Below, one piece after another: positions 8,448-18,900 of a stretch of DNA of 64,000 nt. The stretch comes from Flavobacteriales bacterium (GTDB lineage Bacteria > Bacteroidota > Bacteroidia > Flavobacteriales_E > Vicingaceae). Position 1 is the stretch's first letter, and each line of letters opens with the position of its first letter. The notes below the pieces were generated by a model, which was not told the DNA's origin, searched no databases, and saw nothing but the letters and a program-made list of their open reading frames with translations. A program made the translations under genes and the position numbers. The DNA lies in the NCBI GenBank assembly GCA_020635825.1, contig JACJZA010000007.1:124001-188000 (forward strand), given 5' to 3'.

Positions 8448-9137
8448 TTAGGAATTAATTATTTCACTAGCATATTTCATTGCTAATGTAAATTGTTCAT
8501 CTTGAGTAATATTAGAATTATCAATTACAATAGCATCAGAAGCTCTTATTAAAGGGTTTTCGGTTCGACTTGTATCATCATTATCTCTTAATGTAATATT
8601 AGCCAAAACATCTTCGTAATTTACATCGTCACCTTTAGCAATCAACTCCTCATATCTTCTTTTAGCTCTTATTTCAGGACTAGCTGTCATAAACAATTTA
8701 AGTTCTGCATCAGGAAATACTACGGAACCTATATCTCTCCCATCCATTACCAAACCTTTATCTTTCCCCATTTGTCTTTGTAAGTCAATTAATTTTTTTC
8801 TCACCTCTTTAATTTGAGCTATTTTGCTTACCAAATTTGATATTTCAATAGTTCGAATATCTTTTTCTACATTCTCCCCATTTAAATAAGTTTCTGACTT
8901 ATTGGTGCTGGCATTATATGAAAATGAAATATTAATTTCAGGTAATGCATTTAAAAGTTTACCTACTTCTAAACTGTTATTTTCAAAAAAACCGTGCTGT
9001 TTTGCATAAAGAGAAACTGCTCTATACATAGCTCCAGTATCTATATAAATATAATTAAGAGCTGCGGCTATCTGTTTCGCTAAAGTACTTTTTCCACAAG
9101 AAGAATACCCATCAATTGCTATTGTTATCTTTTTCAT
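8448..9137 (-). CDS. cmk: Cytidylate kinase
   Basis: This kinase phosphorylates CMP and dCMP with ATP in the cytoplasm. The 229 residues begin ITIAIDGYSSCGKSTLAKQI, which carries the P-loop, followed by the NMP-binding YIDTGAMYRAV. GKDKGLVMDGRDIGSVVFPDA and the lid RRYEEL are also typical. The length fits the bacterial family. The start overlaps the porQ stop in an ATGA, so the two genes are translationally coupled. This porQ-cmk pairing is commonly seen in Bacteroidota and makes both calls firmer. Confidence 0.95.
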   Translation of the reverse strand: MKKITIAIDGYSSCGKSTLAKQIAAALNYIYIDTGAMYRAVSLYAKQHGFFENNSLEVGKLLNALPEINISFSYNASTNKSETYLNGENVEKDIRTIEISNLVSKIAQIKEVRKKLIDLQRQMGKDKGLVMDGRDIGSVVFPDAELKLFMTASPEIRAKRRYEELIAKGDDVNYEDVLANITLRDNDDTSRTENPLIRASDAIVIDNSNITQDEQFTLAMKYASEIINS

Positions 9138-10255
9138 TTCTCTTCTTTTTGCTTTTTTTCTTTTTTGGGCTTTTTAACCTTTTCAGGCTTAGGTTCAGCT
9201 GGCACTCTATTTCTCTTGTAATATTCTGAAATGTTAGTTGTTAAAGTAAAATGATTGGAAGATCCTGCCAAATGATACCTAGCACTTCCATAGCTTAAGT
9301 GGAATTTTTTAATTCTTACACCTACTCCCCAACTAAACCCAACTAACCCAGGTTTTTGTTGTAAACTTAATTCAGCTCTTCGTTTGTAATTAAATCCAAA
9401 TCTCAAACTAAAATTTTTAGAAGGCATTAGTTCTGCACCTATTGTTGCATGGCGAAACATTTCATTAAACATACTTGTTTTATTTCTTTCTGCCCTTTCT
9501 TCATCACTGAGTTTTTTGTTAGAGTTGGTCAAATAAGTTGAATCATTATAAGCAATATTCCAATCTTGTAATTGATTTAAATTTAAGGATAGTCGAAGAG
9601 GGAGGTGTTTCAATTTTTTTGAAATTCCTAATTGTACTTCAAAAGGGACAGGCTCTCTTTCTCCTTCTTCTATATACGTAGTCAACTGTCTTCCAATATT
9701 TTTAATCAATATCGATGTAACAAACTCTCTTTTAGGATTATAATATGTTCCTGAAATATCAGCTAACAAGCCAATAGATTTATAAGTATAAAGACTACTG
9801 TATACAGGTTTTAAATTGGCACCTACGGAAAAATTGGTATCTATATTTTTTCCCCATCCCAAAACAAAAGCATATTCGCCTGCTGTAAACTCTCCCAATT
9901 CGTTTCCTCCATCATCAGTTTCTAAGAAACGACCATAATTAATATATTTTACTCCTCCAGAAAAAGTACCTAGTTTATTAAAATGACTGGTGTAAGAAAA
10001 AAAGCCATAATTAATATCAGCAAAATAGTTCATATAGGTTAATGAAACCATTGAGTGCATTTCAGGACTAAGAATAGAAGGATTATTTAATGCTATATTA
10101 GGATCATTGTCTTTGATAGCAATTGCATCACCACCAAGAGCACCAACACGTGCTCCTACAGGTACATTTAAAAACTCATAAACATTATCACCTCCATTTT
10201 GAGTATATCCTATAAAGGATAAAAATAAAAAGACAATGCTTAAAAAGTGCTTCAT
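9134..10255 (-). CDS. porQ: Type IX secretion system protein PorQ
   Basis: PorQ is an outer-membrane beta-barrel protein of the type IX secretion machinery, needed for surface attachment of secreted cargo. I place the start at the ATG at 10255 (MKHFLSIVFLFLSF), which gives a clean signal peptide ending near IGYTQ. The frame is open a further 22 codons upstream, but that extension is not signal-like. The mature part begins GGDNVYEFLNVPVGARVGALGG, the hallmark of this family, and continues with alternating beta-strand segments to a Lys/Glu/Pro-rich tail. The sorting-domain protein at 47917-49605 would be a client of this secretion system. Confidence 0.93.
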   Translation of the reverse strand: MKHFLSIVFLFLSFIGYTQNGGDNVYEFLNVPVGARVGALGGDAIAIKDNDPNIALNNPSILSPEMHSMVSLTYMNYFADINYGFFSYTSHFNKLGTFSGGVKYINYGRFLETDDGGNELGEFTAGEYAFVLGWGKNIDTNFSVGANLKPVYSSLYTYKSIGLLADISGTYYNPKREFVTSILIKNIGRQLTTYIEEGEREPVPFEVQLGISKKLKHLPLRLSLNLNQLQDWNIAYNDSTYLTNSNKKLSDEERAERNKTSMFNEMFRHATIGAELMPSKNFSLRFGFNYKRRAELSLQQKPGLVGFSWGVGVRIKKFHLSYGSARYHLAGSSNHFTLTTNISEYYKRNRVPAEPKPEKVKKPKKEKKQKEEK

Positions 10256-10353
10256 ATCTATTTTTGAAGTAGAAAAATAATCAATTTTTGAAATAATACT
10301 AATATTAATTATTTTATCCACCTAATACGAAATAAATACAGATTTATTGCCTT

Positions 10354-12774
10354 TTAATAAATCTCCGGATAAGTACTTGGATCAACTTCATTCATGATAC
10401 TATAAGCAGCATCAAAAATATCTTCAACACTTGGTTTAGAAAAATAATCACCATCTGTTCCGTATGCTGGTCTATGCTCTTTAGATGTTAAAGTGACAGG
10501 TTCTGAATCTAAATGGTAATACCCTTTTTGTTCTTCTAATATTTTTTGAAGAATATATGCGCTGGCCCCACCTGGAACATCTTCATCAACAACTAATAAT
10601 CTATTTGTTTTTGATAATGAATCAACTATAGTATGATGAACATCAAAAGGCAACAAAGTTCTTACATCGATTAATTCTGCAGAAATACCAACCTCATTTA
10701 ATTGCTGAACAGCTTGTTGTGCTAAATTACAAGTTGAACCATAAGAAACAATGGTTAAATCAGTTCCTTGCTCCAATACTTCAGGAACACCGAGCGGAAT
10801 AGTAAACTCACCTAAATTACTTGGCATTTTTTCTTTGCTTCGATAACCGTTTAATGGTTCAATTACTATTGCCGGGTCATCTCCTTTGATAAGAGTATTA
10901 TAAAAACCTGCACTTTGAGTTAAATTTCTTGGAACACAAACATGGATTCCTCTAAGGGCATTAATAATCATCCCCATTGGAGAACCTGAATGCCAAATTC
11001 CTTCTAAACGATGCCCTCTTGTTCTGATTATTACAGGAGCTTTTTGTCCTCCTTTTGTTCTGTATTGCAAGGTAGCCAAATCGTCACTCATTATTTGAAT
11101 AGCATACAATAAGTAATCTAAGTATTGTATTTCTGCAATAGGTCTTAAACCACGCATTGCCATTCCAATTCCCTGTCCTAAAATGGTATTTTCTCTAATA
11201 CCAGTATCAGAAATTCTGATTTTACCATATTTTTCTTGTAAGCCTTCTAATCCTTGATTCACACCACCAATCTTTCCTGAATCTTCACCAAAAATTAATA
11301 TTTCAGGGTGTTTTTCTAATAACTTATCAAAGTTCTCTCTTAGAACAACTCTACCATCTTCCATTTTGTCAGTCAATTCAACTTCAACTTCTTCAACATT
11401 CATTGGAGACGAATCAAATTCTGAATACAAAGTAGAACTGTAGCGTTCAAAATTTATTTTTTCAGTTTGTTTTATCCATAAAGATAAAGCGGATTTAGAA
11501 GCCAATTTTTCTAAACGAACAATTCTTAACACCCTTTTTGCTGTAGAAATAATGTCTTTACGAATTGGCTCAGGATTAGATTTTAAAGCATCTGTCAAGG
11601 GTTGTAAAAATGCTGAATTAGAACTTTCTGAAACAACAGCATTAATCAGTCCTATAGCTTCATCTCTTTCTGATATTATAGGATTTAAATAGGCATCCCA
11701 AGCGGCTTTTTTCTCATTAACTACTTGTTTTTTTCCTTCTTTTTCTATTTCATCTAATTCCTCTTTAGTAGCAAGTTTGTTACTTTCAATCCACTCTCTA
11801 AACTTACGAACACAGCAATATTCAGTCTCCCATTCTAAACGCTCTTTTGATTTATATCTTTCATGAGAACCGGAAGTTGAATGTCCTTGAGGCTGTGTAA
11901 CTTCCTCCACATGCACTAAAACAGGACAATGTTCTTCTCTCGCAATTTTTACTGCTTTTTCATAAGTATCAACCAAAGCAACATAATCCCATGCTTTTAC
12001 TTTGAATATTTCATATCCGTTATTCTTTCCTTTATCTCTTTGAAACCCTTTTAAAACTTCTGAAATATTTTCTTTTGTGGTTTGATATTTTTTTGGAACT
12101 GATATACCATGTCCATCATCCCAAACTGACATAACTACAGGTACTTGCAAAACACCTATTGCGTTGATAGCTTCCCAAAAAGGTCCTTCAGAAGTACTGG
12201 CATCTCCAATCGTACCAAAAGCCACTTCATTCCCACCATTTGAAAAATTAGTAAAAGAAGCTAATTCTTTATTATTTCGATACACTTTAGATGCTTGAGC
12301 CAAACCCAAAAGTCTACCCATCTGACCAGCTGTTGGAGAAATATCAGCGGATGAGTTTTTAATTTTAGTTAAATCTTTCCATGTTCCATCCTCATTCAAA
12401 CTGCGTGTACCAAAATGTCCATTCATTGATCTTCCAGCAGAACAAGGCTCAGCCTCTACATCGGTATGTGCATATAACTGAGCAAAAAACTGTTGAACGG
12501 TTAGTTGACCAATTGCCATCATTAAGGTTTGATCTCTATAATAACCTGATCTAAAATCTCCTTCCTTGAATTGTTTCGCTAAAGCTAACTGAGGTAATTC
12601 TTTTCCATCTCCAAAAATCCCAAACTTAGCTTTACCTGTTAATACTTCTCTTCTTCCTAGTAAAGAAGTTTCTCTACTCATATAAACCAAACGATAATCG
12701 TCTAATACGGTTTCTTTAAATTTCTCTTTAGATAGTTTTTCGTCTGTCGACTTTGTTGCAGTTTGATTACTCAT
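10354..12774 (-). CDS. Fused alpha/beta E1 of a branched-chain 2-oxoacid dehydrogenase
   Basis: This 806-residue thiamine-diphosphate enzyme joins E1 alpha (residues ~1-400) and E1 beta (~470-800) in one chain. The alpha half has the cofactor segment GTIGDASTSEGPFWEAINAI. The beta half has ENFDKLLEKHPEILIFGED, RISDTGIRENTILGQGIGMA and EIQYLDYLLYAIQ, ending in the transketolase C-terminal domain with VVDEDVPGGASAY. It would decarboxylate 2-oxo acids and pass the acyl group to an E2 lipoamide partner not found here. The branched-chain preference is inferred from family resemblance and from ilvE nearby. The start is ATG 12774; a TTG at 12783 precedes it in frame. Confidence 0.88.
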   Translation of the reverse strand: MSNQTATKSTDEKLSKEKFKETVLDDYRLVYMSRETSLLGRREVLTGKAKFGIFGDGKELPQLALAKQFKEGDFRSGYYRDQTLMMAIGQLTVQQFFAQLYAHTDVEAEPCSAGRSMNGHFGTRSLNEDGTWKDLTKIKNSSADISPTAGQMGRLLGLAQASKVYRNNKELASFTNFSNGGNEVAFGTIGDASTSEGPFWEAINAIGVLQVPVVMSVWDDGHGISVPKKYQTTKENISEVLKGFQRDKGKNNGYEIFKVKAWDYVALVDTYEKAVKIAREEHCPVLVHVEEVTQPQGHSTSGSHERYKSKERLEWETEYCCVRKFREWIESNKLATKEELDEIEKEGKKQVVNEKKAAWDAYLNPIISERDEAIGLINAVVSESSNSAFLQPLTDALKSNPEPIRKDIISTAKRVLRIVRLEKLASKSALSLWIKQTEKINFERYSSTLYSEFDSSPMNVEEVEVELTDKMEDGRVVLRENFDKLLEKHPEILIFGEDSGKIGGVNQGLEGLQEKYGKIRISDTGIRENTILGQGIGMAMRGLRPIAEIQYLDYLLYAIQIMSDDLATLQYRTKGGQKAPVIIRTRGHRLEGIWHSGSPMGMIINALRGIHVCVPRNLTQSAGFYNTLIKGDDPAIVIEPLNGYRSKEKMPSNLGEFTIPLGVPEVLEQGTDLTIVSYGSTCNLAQQAVQQLNEVGISAELIDVRTLLPFDVHHTIVDSLSKTNRLLVVDEDVPGGASAYILQKILEEQKGYYHLDSEPVTLTSKEHRPAYGTDGDYFSKPSVEDIFDAAYSIMNEVDPSTYPEIY

Positions 12775-12894
12775 TCCCTTCAATAAATTAAATAAAGTTG
12801 AACGTTTTCTTGATAAAGGTTTACTCCCTTTATGCGGTGTTTCGCGAAGTTAATAAATTTTAATCGGTAATTTTTATTATTTAACCCTAAAGAA

Positions 12895-14025
12895 TTATTC
12901 TAATTTTTGATAATAATATAATTCATGATTGGTTATTTCAGGATGAAAAATCTCAATCAAATCTTTTAAAACAATTTGAGGGTTTATGATTCCTGATTCC
13001 CAAAAATCATTTCCTTGATTATCATTCATTCTTGCATTGTTATTATATAGCTTTTGCTCTTTTACTGCTTTAAATTGTTTGAATTTTTCATCATAACTCA
13101 CTACTTGCTCGATAGATTCATAAGTATTAAGATTAATCCAAAAATCAGCATCTAATGCTTTTTCTATAATGACTTCGGTATCAATTGAAAAGTTTGATTT
13201 TTCAGTATTGTCTTTCCATAAATAATTAGCTCCTGCATCTTTTAACAATTGCGCCTGAAATGACTGACCACCAGCTAAATACCAAACCCCATTCCAAGGT
13301 ATTCCAACAAACACATAAGGTTTCACTTCCATTTTTACTGCCTCAGCTTTAAGTACATTATATTGGTTTTCAATAGAATCAAAAATTGCTTCTGATTCCT
13401 CATTCATATCGTAAAAAGAAGCTACAAATTTTAACCATTCAGCTTGCCCTAAAGGATGATTCTCCATGTATTCTGCATTGAGAATTACTTTTAAGCCTAA
13501 TTCTTTTAATTTATTGATGTGTTTTTTTGAACTCTCATCAATACCATAAACCATCACTACATCAGGGTATCGCTCAATTAGTTTTTCATAATTTAACTGC
13601 TGATGTTGACCAATTTCAAATATTTTATTTTCTTTAATTCTATTCTTAATAATAGGATTACTTACAAAGCTACATCCTGACAATGCAATGATACTTTCAT
13701 TTTTTTGCAGTCTATCTATCATTGCTACATGAGTTAAACTCATACAAGCTATCGTTTGAATAGGTATTTTTACAAATATGGCATTTTCGTAACCCTGTGG
13801 TTTTTCATTTTTGTATAAAACATATTGATAAGGAGTTTCTTCTCCTTTCCATGGATTGTTTAGAGTGATTACCTTAAAATCTTTTGCTTCTTGAATAGAG
13901 AAACCTGCTGCATATTTATTTTCTAACCGGATAAGTTCTTTATCCTTTACTTCAACTTTATTTTGTTTTTCAGTATAACACGCAACCAAAAACAATATGA
14001 CAAGAGAATAAATTAATTTATTCAT
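12895..14025 (-). CDS. ABC transporter substrate-binding lipoprotein (iron-chelate/cobalamin type)
   Basis: The N-terminus MNKLIYSLVILFLVAC is a lipoprotein signal with the acceptor Cys at residue 16. The rest is a two-lobed periplasmic binding fold of the BtuF/FecB type: VKIPIQTIACMSLTHVAMI, SFVSNPIIKNRI, a helical backbone with the YPDVVMVYG element, and KPYVFVGIPWNGVWYLAGG. Such proteins deliver siderophores, heme or corrinoids to FecCD-type permeases. None is encoded nearby, so the permease would have to be elsewhere, or the protein may have another role. It overlaps the upstream DUF4846 gene by four bases and is last in a four-gene exported cluster. Confidence 0.82.
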   Translation of the reverse strand: MNKLIYSLVILFLVACYTEKQNKVEVKDKELIRLENKYAAGFSIQEAKDFKVITLNNPWKGEETPYQYVLYKNEKPQGYENAIFVKIPIQTIACMSLTHVAMIDRLQKNESIIALSGCSFVSNPIIKNRIKENKIFEIGQHQQLNYEKLIERYPDVVMVYGIDESSKKHINKLKELGLKVILNAEYMENHPLGQAEWLKFVASFYDMNEESEAIFDSIENQYNVLKAEAVKMEVKPYVFVGIPWNGVWYLAGGQSFQAQLLKDAGANYLWKDNTEKSNFSIDTEVIIEKALDADFWINLNTYESIEQVVSYDEKFKQFKAVKEQKLYNNNARMNDNQGNDFWESGIINPQIVLKDLIEIFHPEITNHELYYYQKLE

Positions 14026-14954
14026 TCTTTAAACCTTTTTAATTCATTAACATCGAAAGTCCATTCGGGAGTAATAACATAATCTTCTATTTCTTTTATG
14101 CTATACCAAGGTGATAGCTTTAAATTATTAGGGTTTTTTAAAACATGAATGTTCTGTGCAGGCATATAACTTTGAGCCAATAAAAAACACTTGTCATTAT
14201 TTTCTTTGTTTTCACAAACATCCACCACAATAACAGCATGACCAGGGAAACCTCCTCTAATAAAAACATCTCCAGCCTTTATATCTTTAATACTTTCCAC
14301 TTGAATTAATTCCTTACTTAAAGAAGATGTACCTGCATAGGTAAAAATATTATCCATATATCTTCGAAAACTTTGATAACTACCATTATTGGAAGAGGAC
14401 GCAACCCAAGAAATGTTATTACCAACTAACTTAGGAAAATGACCTTGTTGCCATTTATTAAAAGCAATTGTTTTTCCATTGGTATAGTTAAACTTTATTT
14501 TGTCAAATTGATTGGTTGAATACAAATATTCAGCTCTTAAACGCATTACTGCATCAGCACATTGTTGCAAATCTTTGGTTCCGACATCTATATTTATAAC
14601 TTTAAATTGTGCATTTTGATTGTATTTTTCTTGGCCATCATATAAATACACTTTTTCATTACTGGAAATAGGAAGATGACACAACCATGATGCAAAAGAA
14701 TTATCATGGTTTGAACCCCTATAATAATTCAAGGGAGTTCTAATTATATTCATTAATGATTGGTAAGAAGTAACTTCTTCCAACCAAGCATAATTATAAA
14801 AACAAGTATCAGATATTCTAACTTCTTGAATTATGGTATCAGGAGCATTACTAAATTGTTCAGGAGTTGGATTGGACTGAACAGAATCACACGATATCAA
14901 TATTAGAGTTAAAAAATAAACTCCAAATGCGTTTATAAGAAAACGCAACTTCAT
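14022..14954 (-). CDS. DUF4846 lipoprotein
   Basis: The protein has 310 residues with a lipoprotein signal (FLTLILISC, Cys at 22). The family hallmark near the C-terminus is clear: FLLAQSYMPAQNIHVLKNP, preceded by GDVFIRGGFPGHAVIVVDV, which has an NlpC/transglutaminase-like Cys-free pattern with a conserved His. No biochemical function is established for the family that I can cite. It sits one base after the lectin-like gene and overlaps the binding-protein gene, so it is co-translated with both. It probably acts in the periplasm or at the outer membrane. Confidence 0.83.
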   Translation of the reverse strand: MKLRFLINAFGVYFLTLILISCDSVQSNPTPEQFSNAPDTIIQEVRISDTCFYNYAWLEEVTSYQSLMNIIRTPLNYYRGSNHDNSFASWLCHLPISSNEKVYLYDGQEKYNQNAQFKVINIDVGTKDLQQCADAVMRLRAEYLYSTNQFDKIKFNYTNGKTIAFNKWQQGHFPKLVGNNISWVASSSNNGSYQSFRRYMDNIFTYAGTSSLSKELIQVESIKDIKAGDVFIRGGFPGHAVIVVDVCENKENNDKCFLLAQSYMPAQNIHVLKNPNNLKLSPWYSIKEIEDYVITPEWTFDVNELKRFKE

Positions 14955-14955
14955 A

Positions 14956-15945
14956 TTAGTCTACTTTTAATTTTACCGTATAAAAACCAGAATTAGAAGC
15001 ATTGTAAACTGTTTCATAGATTGAAATATACAACATTCCGCTTGCATTTGCTCTACCATTATATGATGCTCCTGCTTTGGTTTGCACTCCATTCTCTCCA
15101 ATTTTAAACACTACATTACCATAAGTTAAAGAAGTATTATTATTTATTGTGAAATCATCTGTATATGCACTTTTAGACGCTCCATCAGGCTTATATTTAT
15201 TGTTAGACAAACTGGCTAAAGTTATTTCTCCATTAGCAGTAATTTGAATTAATTGACCATTTTTCACCATGATTCCGGTTTTTAACCAACCAGCACTTTG
15301 ATTCGATGTAATATGTGTTGCTGCAAACAACTTAAACATTTTCATTCCATCAGGATTCGACTCATCATAGAAACTAACATCTATTTTGTCTATTTTTTCT
15401 CTTGGAATATTTAAAGTTCCATACTCTGTTTTAAGCTCAACATCTTTAAATTCATAAATTCCTCCCATGTTGTATTCATAATCAATATTTACCACATCTT
15501 TACTATTGTAATTACTCTGTACATTGTGAATAGCCCTTAATTCATTTAAAGCTCCAGAAAGAGTATAATCAGAAAAATCACTAGGTTCATAAGTTCCTTC
15601 AGCAACCACATCTTCAATAACTGGGATAGCATTCATACTTAACGCGACCAATGAAGAATAAGCTTTGTATCTCATTTCCTCATTAGTATTTAATAACTGT
15701 TTTGCTAAGTTGGTAATCTCTGTCTTCTTACTATTATCAGGATGTATCCCTAACTTAATAGAAGAAACATTTTTAATTGGAAGCACCAGTTTACCATAAT
15801 CGGTTTGTAGGTTTATGGTAGATACTTTAGTAGTACCTGTTACAATATTTCCATCTTTAAGGGTTAAAGTAAATTCTGTTCTGGTTTGAGCACTCAAACT
15901 CAAAACAACTACAACAAACAAAATAGTAAAAATGTTTTTTTTCAT
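14956..15945 (-). CDS. Exported protein with a LecA-like C-terminal domain
   Basis: A signal peptide (NIFTILFVVVVLSLSAQ) is followed by two similar segments of the form DGNIVTGTTKVSTINLQTDYGKLVLPIKNVSSI and YEFKDVELKTEYGTLNIPREKIDKI, which look like an internally duplicated small beta domain. The C-terminal ~125 residues resemble the PA-IL/LecA-like jelly roll (GWLKTGIMVKNGQLIQITA and a final SGMLYISIYE strand), a fold that often binds galactosides or polysaccharide. Sugar binding here is inferred only. The gene lies 7 bases after the giant repeat-protein gene and 1 base before DUF4846. Confidence 0.7.
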   Translation of the reverse strand: MKKNIFTILFVVVVLSLSAQTRTEFTLTLKDGNIVTGTTKVSTINLQTDYGKLVLPIKNVSSIKLGIHPDNSKKTEITNLAKQLLNTNEEMRYKAYSSLVALSMNAIPVIEDVVAEGTYEPSDFSDYTLSGALNELRAIHNVQSNYNSKDVVNIDYEYNMGGIYEFKDVELKTEYGTLNIPREKIDKIDVSFYDESNPDGMKMFKLFAATHITSNQSAGWLKTGIMVKNGQLIQITANGEITLASLSNNKYKPDGASKSAYTDDFTINNNTSLTYGNVVFKIGENGVQTKAGASYNGRANASGMLYISIYETVYNASNSGFYTVKLKVD

Positions 15946-15952
15946 AGATTCT

Positions 15953-18900
15953 TTATTTTTCTATTGACTCTAAATCCCAAAGAGTTTCAGTGATATTGTA
16001 TCCATTTTTAGTATAAAATACTCCACCCCATTTGTAGAATTTCTTTTCGTAAACATCAGCATGATTACCGGTAATTTTAATTCTACGAAGAATAACGGCA
16101 TTACCTTCTTCATACGTTTCTTCAGATATTCCTTGTGGATATTTATTAGCTAATTCTAAATTTTCGCTATGATGTTTCTCACCCATGTAAACATCATCAA
16201 AACTAACTTCACTAATCTTTTTATGAGATACTAATTGCATATCTTTTAAGTACTGTTGATTCACAGCTCTATCTTTCTCTACTTGATCGTAAAAACGTAA
16301 ATGAAACTCAGATTTTTCTTTTTGCATTGCCTCTACCTTTCTTTTCTCTTCATTTACCTCATTTTTAGCTGCCAACATCAAATCATTATGACGAGCAGTC
16401 CTTTGACTTTGTTCTTCAGCAATTTGATTTTTATAATCTTTTAAATAGGCTGTTTTCTCGTAATACTTTTTCTCTTGATATTTCTTTTTTTCATTGATAT
16501 CAACTTCATAAGCTTCTACTTCTTTATTATTTAAGTCTCTTTTTCTATCAGCAGATTCAATTCTTCGTTGCTCTAAGTTTTTTAAATCTTCTTGATACTC
16601 TTTCAATAATTCAACATTTAACTCATAATACTTAGAGCTTTTTAACTGTTGTTTATGAATAGCCGAAACCAAATCAACCAAACTATCTCTACTATATTCT
16701 CTTCTATTTTTTGAAGCTTTAATTAAAATATTATTTTGTTCAGTTAATTGCTTTTCATACTCTCTTAAATTCAACTCTCTTTCCTTTCTTCTTTTCTCAC
16801 CTAATTCTTTATCTTTATCAATCTTCACAGCAATTTCTTCAATGTCTTTTTTATTGTTGGCTCTTCTTTTATTGGCTTCTTCCACCAAAATTAAATTCGT
16901 CTCATTCACTTCATCAGCAAAAGTATAAAGAGCAGTTACCTTATCCTCTAATTGCTTATCTTGGCTAGCATTGAATTGTTTAATACTGTTTTCCGTAGCA
17001 ATGATATCATCTTTTGCATTTTGACGTTTTTTCTCAGAATCATTTACTCTGTTAGCTTCTTCTTCACTCCATTTTTTGGAATCTTCTTTTAATAAATCAT
17101 GGTTTTGTAAATGATATTTATTGGCTTCTTTTCTTTGTTCTTGCAAATCTTTATCCAACATCACCAATTGATTGTGAGTGTCTTCCAATTTTTTACTAAA
17201 TGTAGAAACTCTAACTTCTTCCTGATCTGCTAAATCATCTTTTTCTTTTTGAATGGCAATTCCTTTTTCTGAATTTCTATTTTTTAATAAGTCAGCCATC
17301 ATGGCTTCTAATTCCTTCTCTTTGCTATCGTCAATCTTTACTCTAGGTCCATCTGTAGTATTTTTCACCACAATCGTTTCATTTTCTTTTTCCGATAAAC
17401 GCTTAGCAATTTCATCCAATTGTTGTTTCGGATATTTCTCCTCTTGATAAAGAGCTAATGCTTGTTCATATTTATATTTAGCATCATTGTATTTCTCTAA
17501 TCTAAACATTCTATCAGCTTCATAAATTAATTGATCATACTGTTCTCTTTTTTGCTTTTCAGCCAATAAAGCCGCTTCTTGTTCTTTTTGATTCAATGCT
17601 AACTCACTAAGTAATTTGTTGATTTCAGCAATTTTTTCTTTTGGATAAAGTTCACTAGGCATAATACTGGAAGCGCTGGTGTATTGAGCCAATGCCGATT
17701 TATAACTTTTCTTAGCAAACTCCTCATCTCCCATTTTTATGAGCTTGTTGTATTGCTCTAATTTTTGTTTCTGAGCATTAGAAGTAACTGAAATTTCCTC
17801 TTGCTCTTGAGCTAATTTTTTTAACAAAATATCAATCTCCAATAGTTTGTCTTTAGGATATGCTTCACTAGGTTTTACACCTAAAGCTTGCTGATAAAAA
17901 CCTTTAGCTTCTTGATAATTTTTAGCATTAAAACTATTATCTGCTTGAGAGATTAATCCATTATACTTTTCATCTCTTTCTTTTTGAGCTAAAGCTGCAT
18001 TTTCTTTTTCTGCAGCAATTTTAGCCAACAAATCATCTATTTCTCCAATTTTTGTTTTAGGATACTCTTCGTTTGGTATGATAGATAAGGCCTCATTGTA
18101 TTTTTTCTTAGCTGCATCATAATTTTTAGCAGCCAATTCACCATCAGCTTGAGCTATTACGGCATTAAAATATTCTCTTTTCTTCTTTTCTGCTTCTGCA
18201 GCTAACTTATCTTCAGCTTCTTTCTGTGCCAAATCAGCCAACAACTTAGTAATCTCATTAATTCTATCACGAGGATATTGTTCTTCTTTTTTGATATTGG
18301 AAGCTTCATAATATTTTATTTTAGCATTCTCATAATCTTTGCTATTGAATAAACCATCAGCTTGAGAAATTAAGGTTTGATATTGTTGCTCTTTATTTTG
18401 CAAGGCCAATGCAGCAGCATCCTCTTCGGCTTTTTTCTTAGCAATTTCAGCCAACAATGTTTCTATCTCTTTAAGTTTATCTTTTGGATATTGCTCATTG
18501 GGTTTTACTCCCAATGCCTGATTATAGGCAGTTTTTGCTTCATCGTATTTTTTTGAGTTTAAGCCACTGTCTCCTTGCTTAATGAACTGCTGGTATTTTT
18601 CTTCTCTTTCTTTTTCAGCTAACATAGAAGCTTCTTCCTCTGCTTTTTTCTTAGCAATCTCGGCTAATATGTTTTCAATTTCTGTTAATTTATCTTTTGG
18701 ATATTGTTCATTCGGTTTTACTCCCAAAGCCTGATTGTAAGCAGTTTTTGCTTCATCGTATTTTTTAGCACCTAAACTATTATCCGCTTGAGCAATGAAT
18801 TGTTGATATTTTTCATCTTTCTCCTTTTGAGCCATTAAAGCTGCCTCTTCTTCTGCTTTTTTCTTAGCTATCTCAGCTAAAATATTTTCAATCTCTTTTA

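Noticed and set aside
12838..12848. TGTTTCGCGAA looks like half of a parS site
   Set aside because: Only the first six bases match TGTTTCACGTGAAACA, and the second arm is absent. It is far from parAB.
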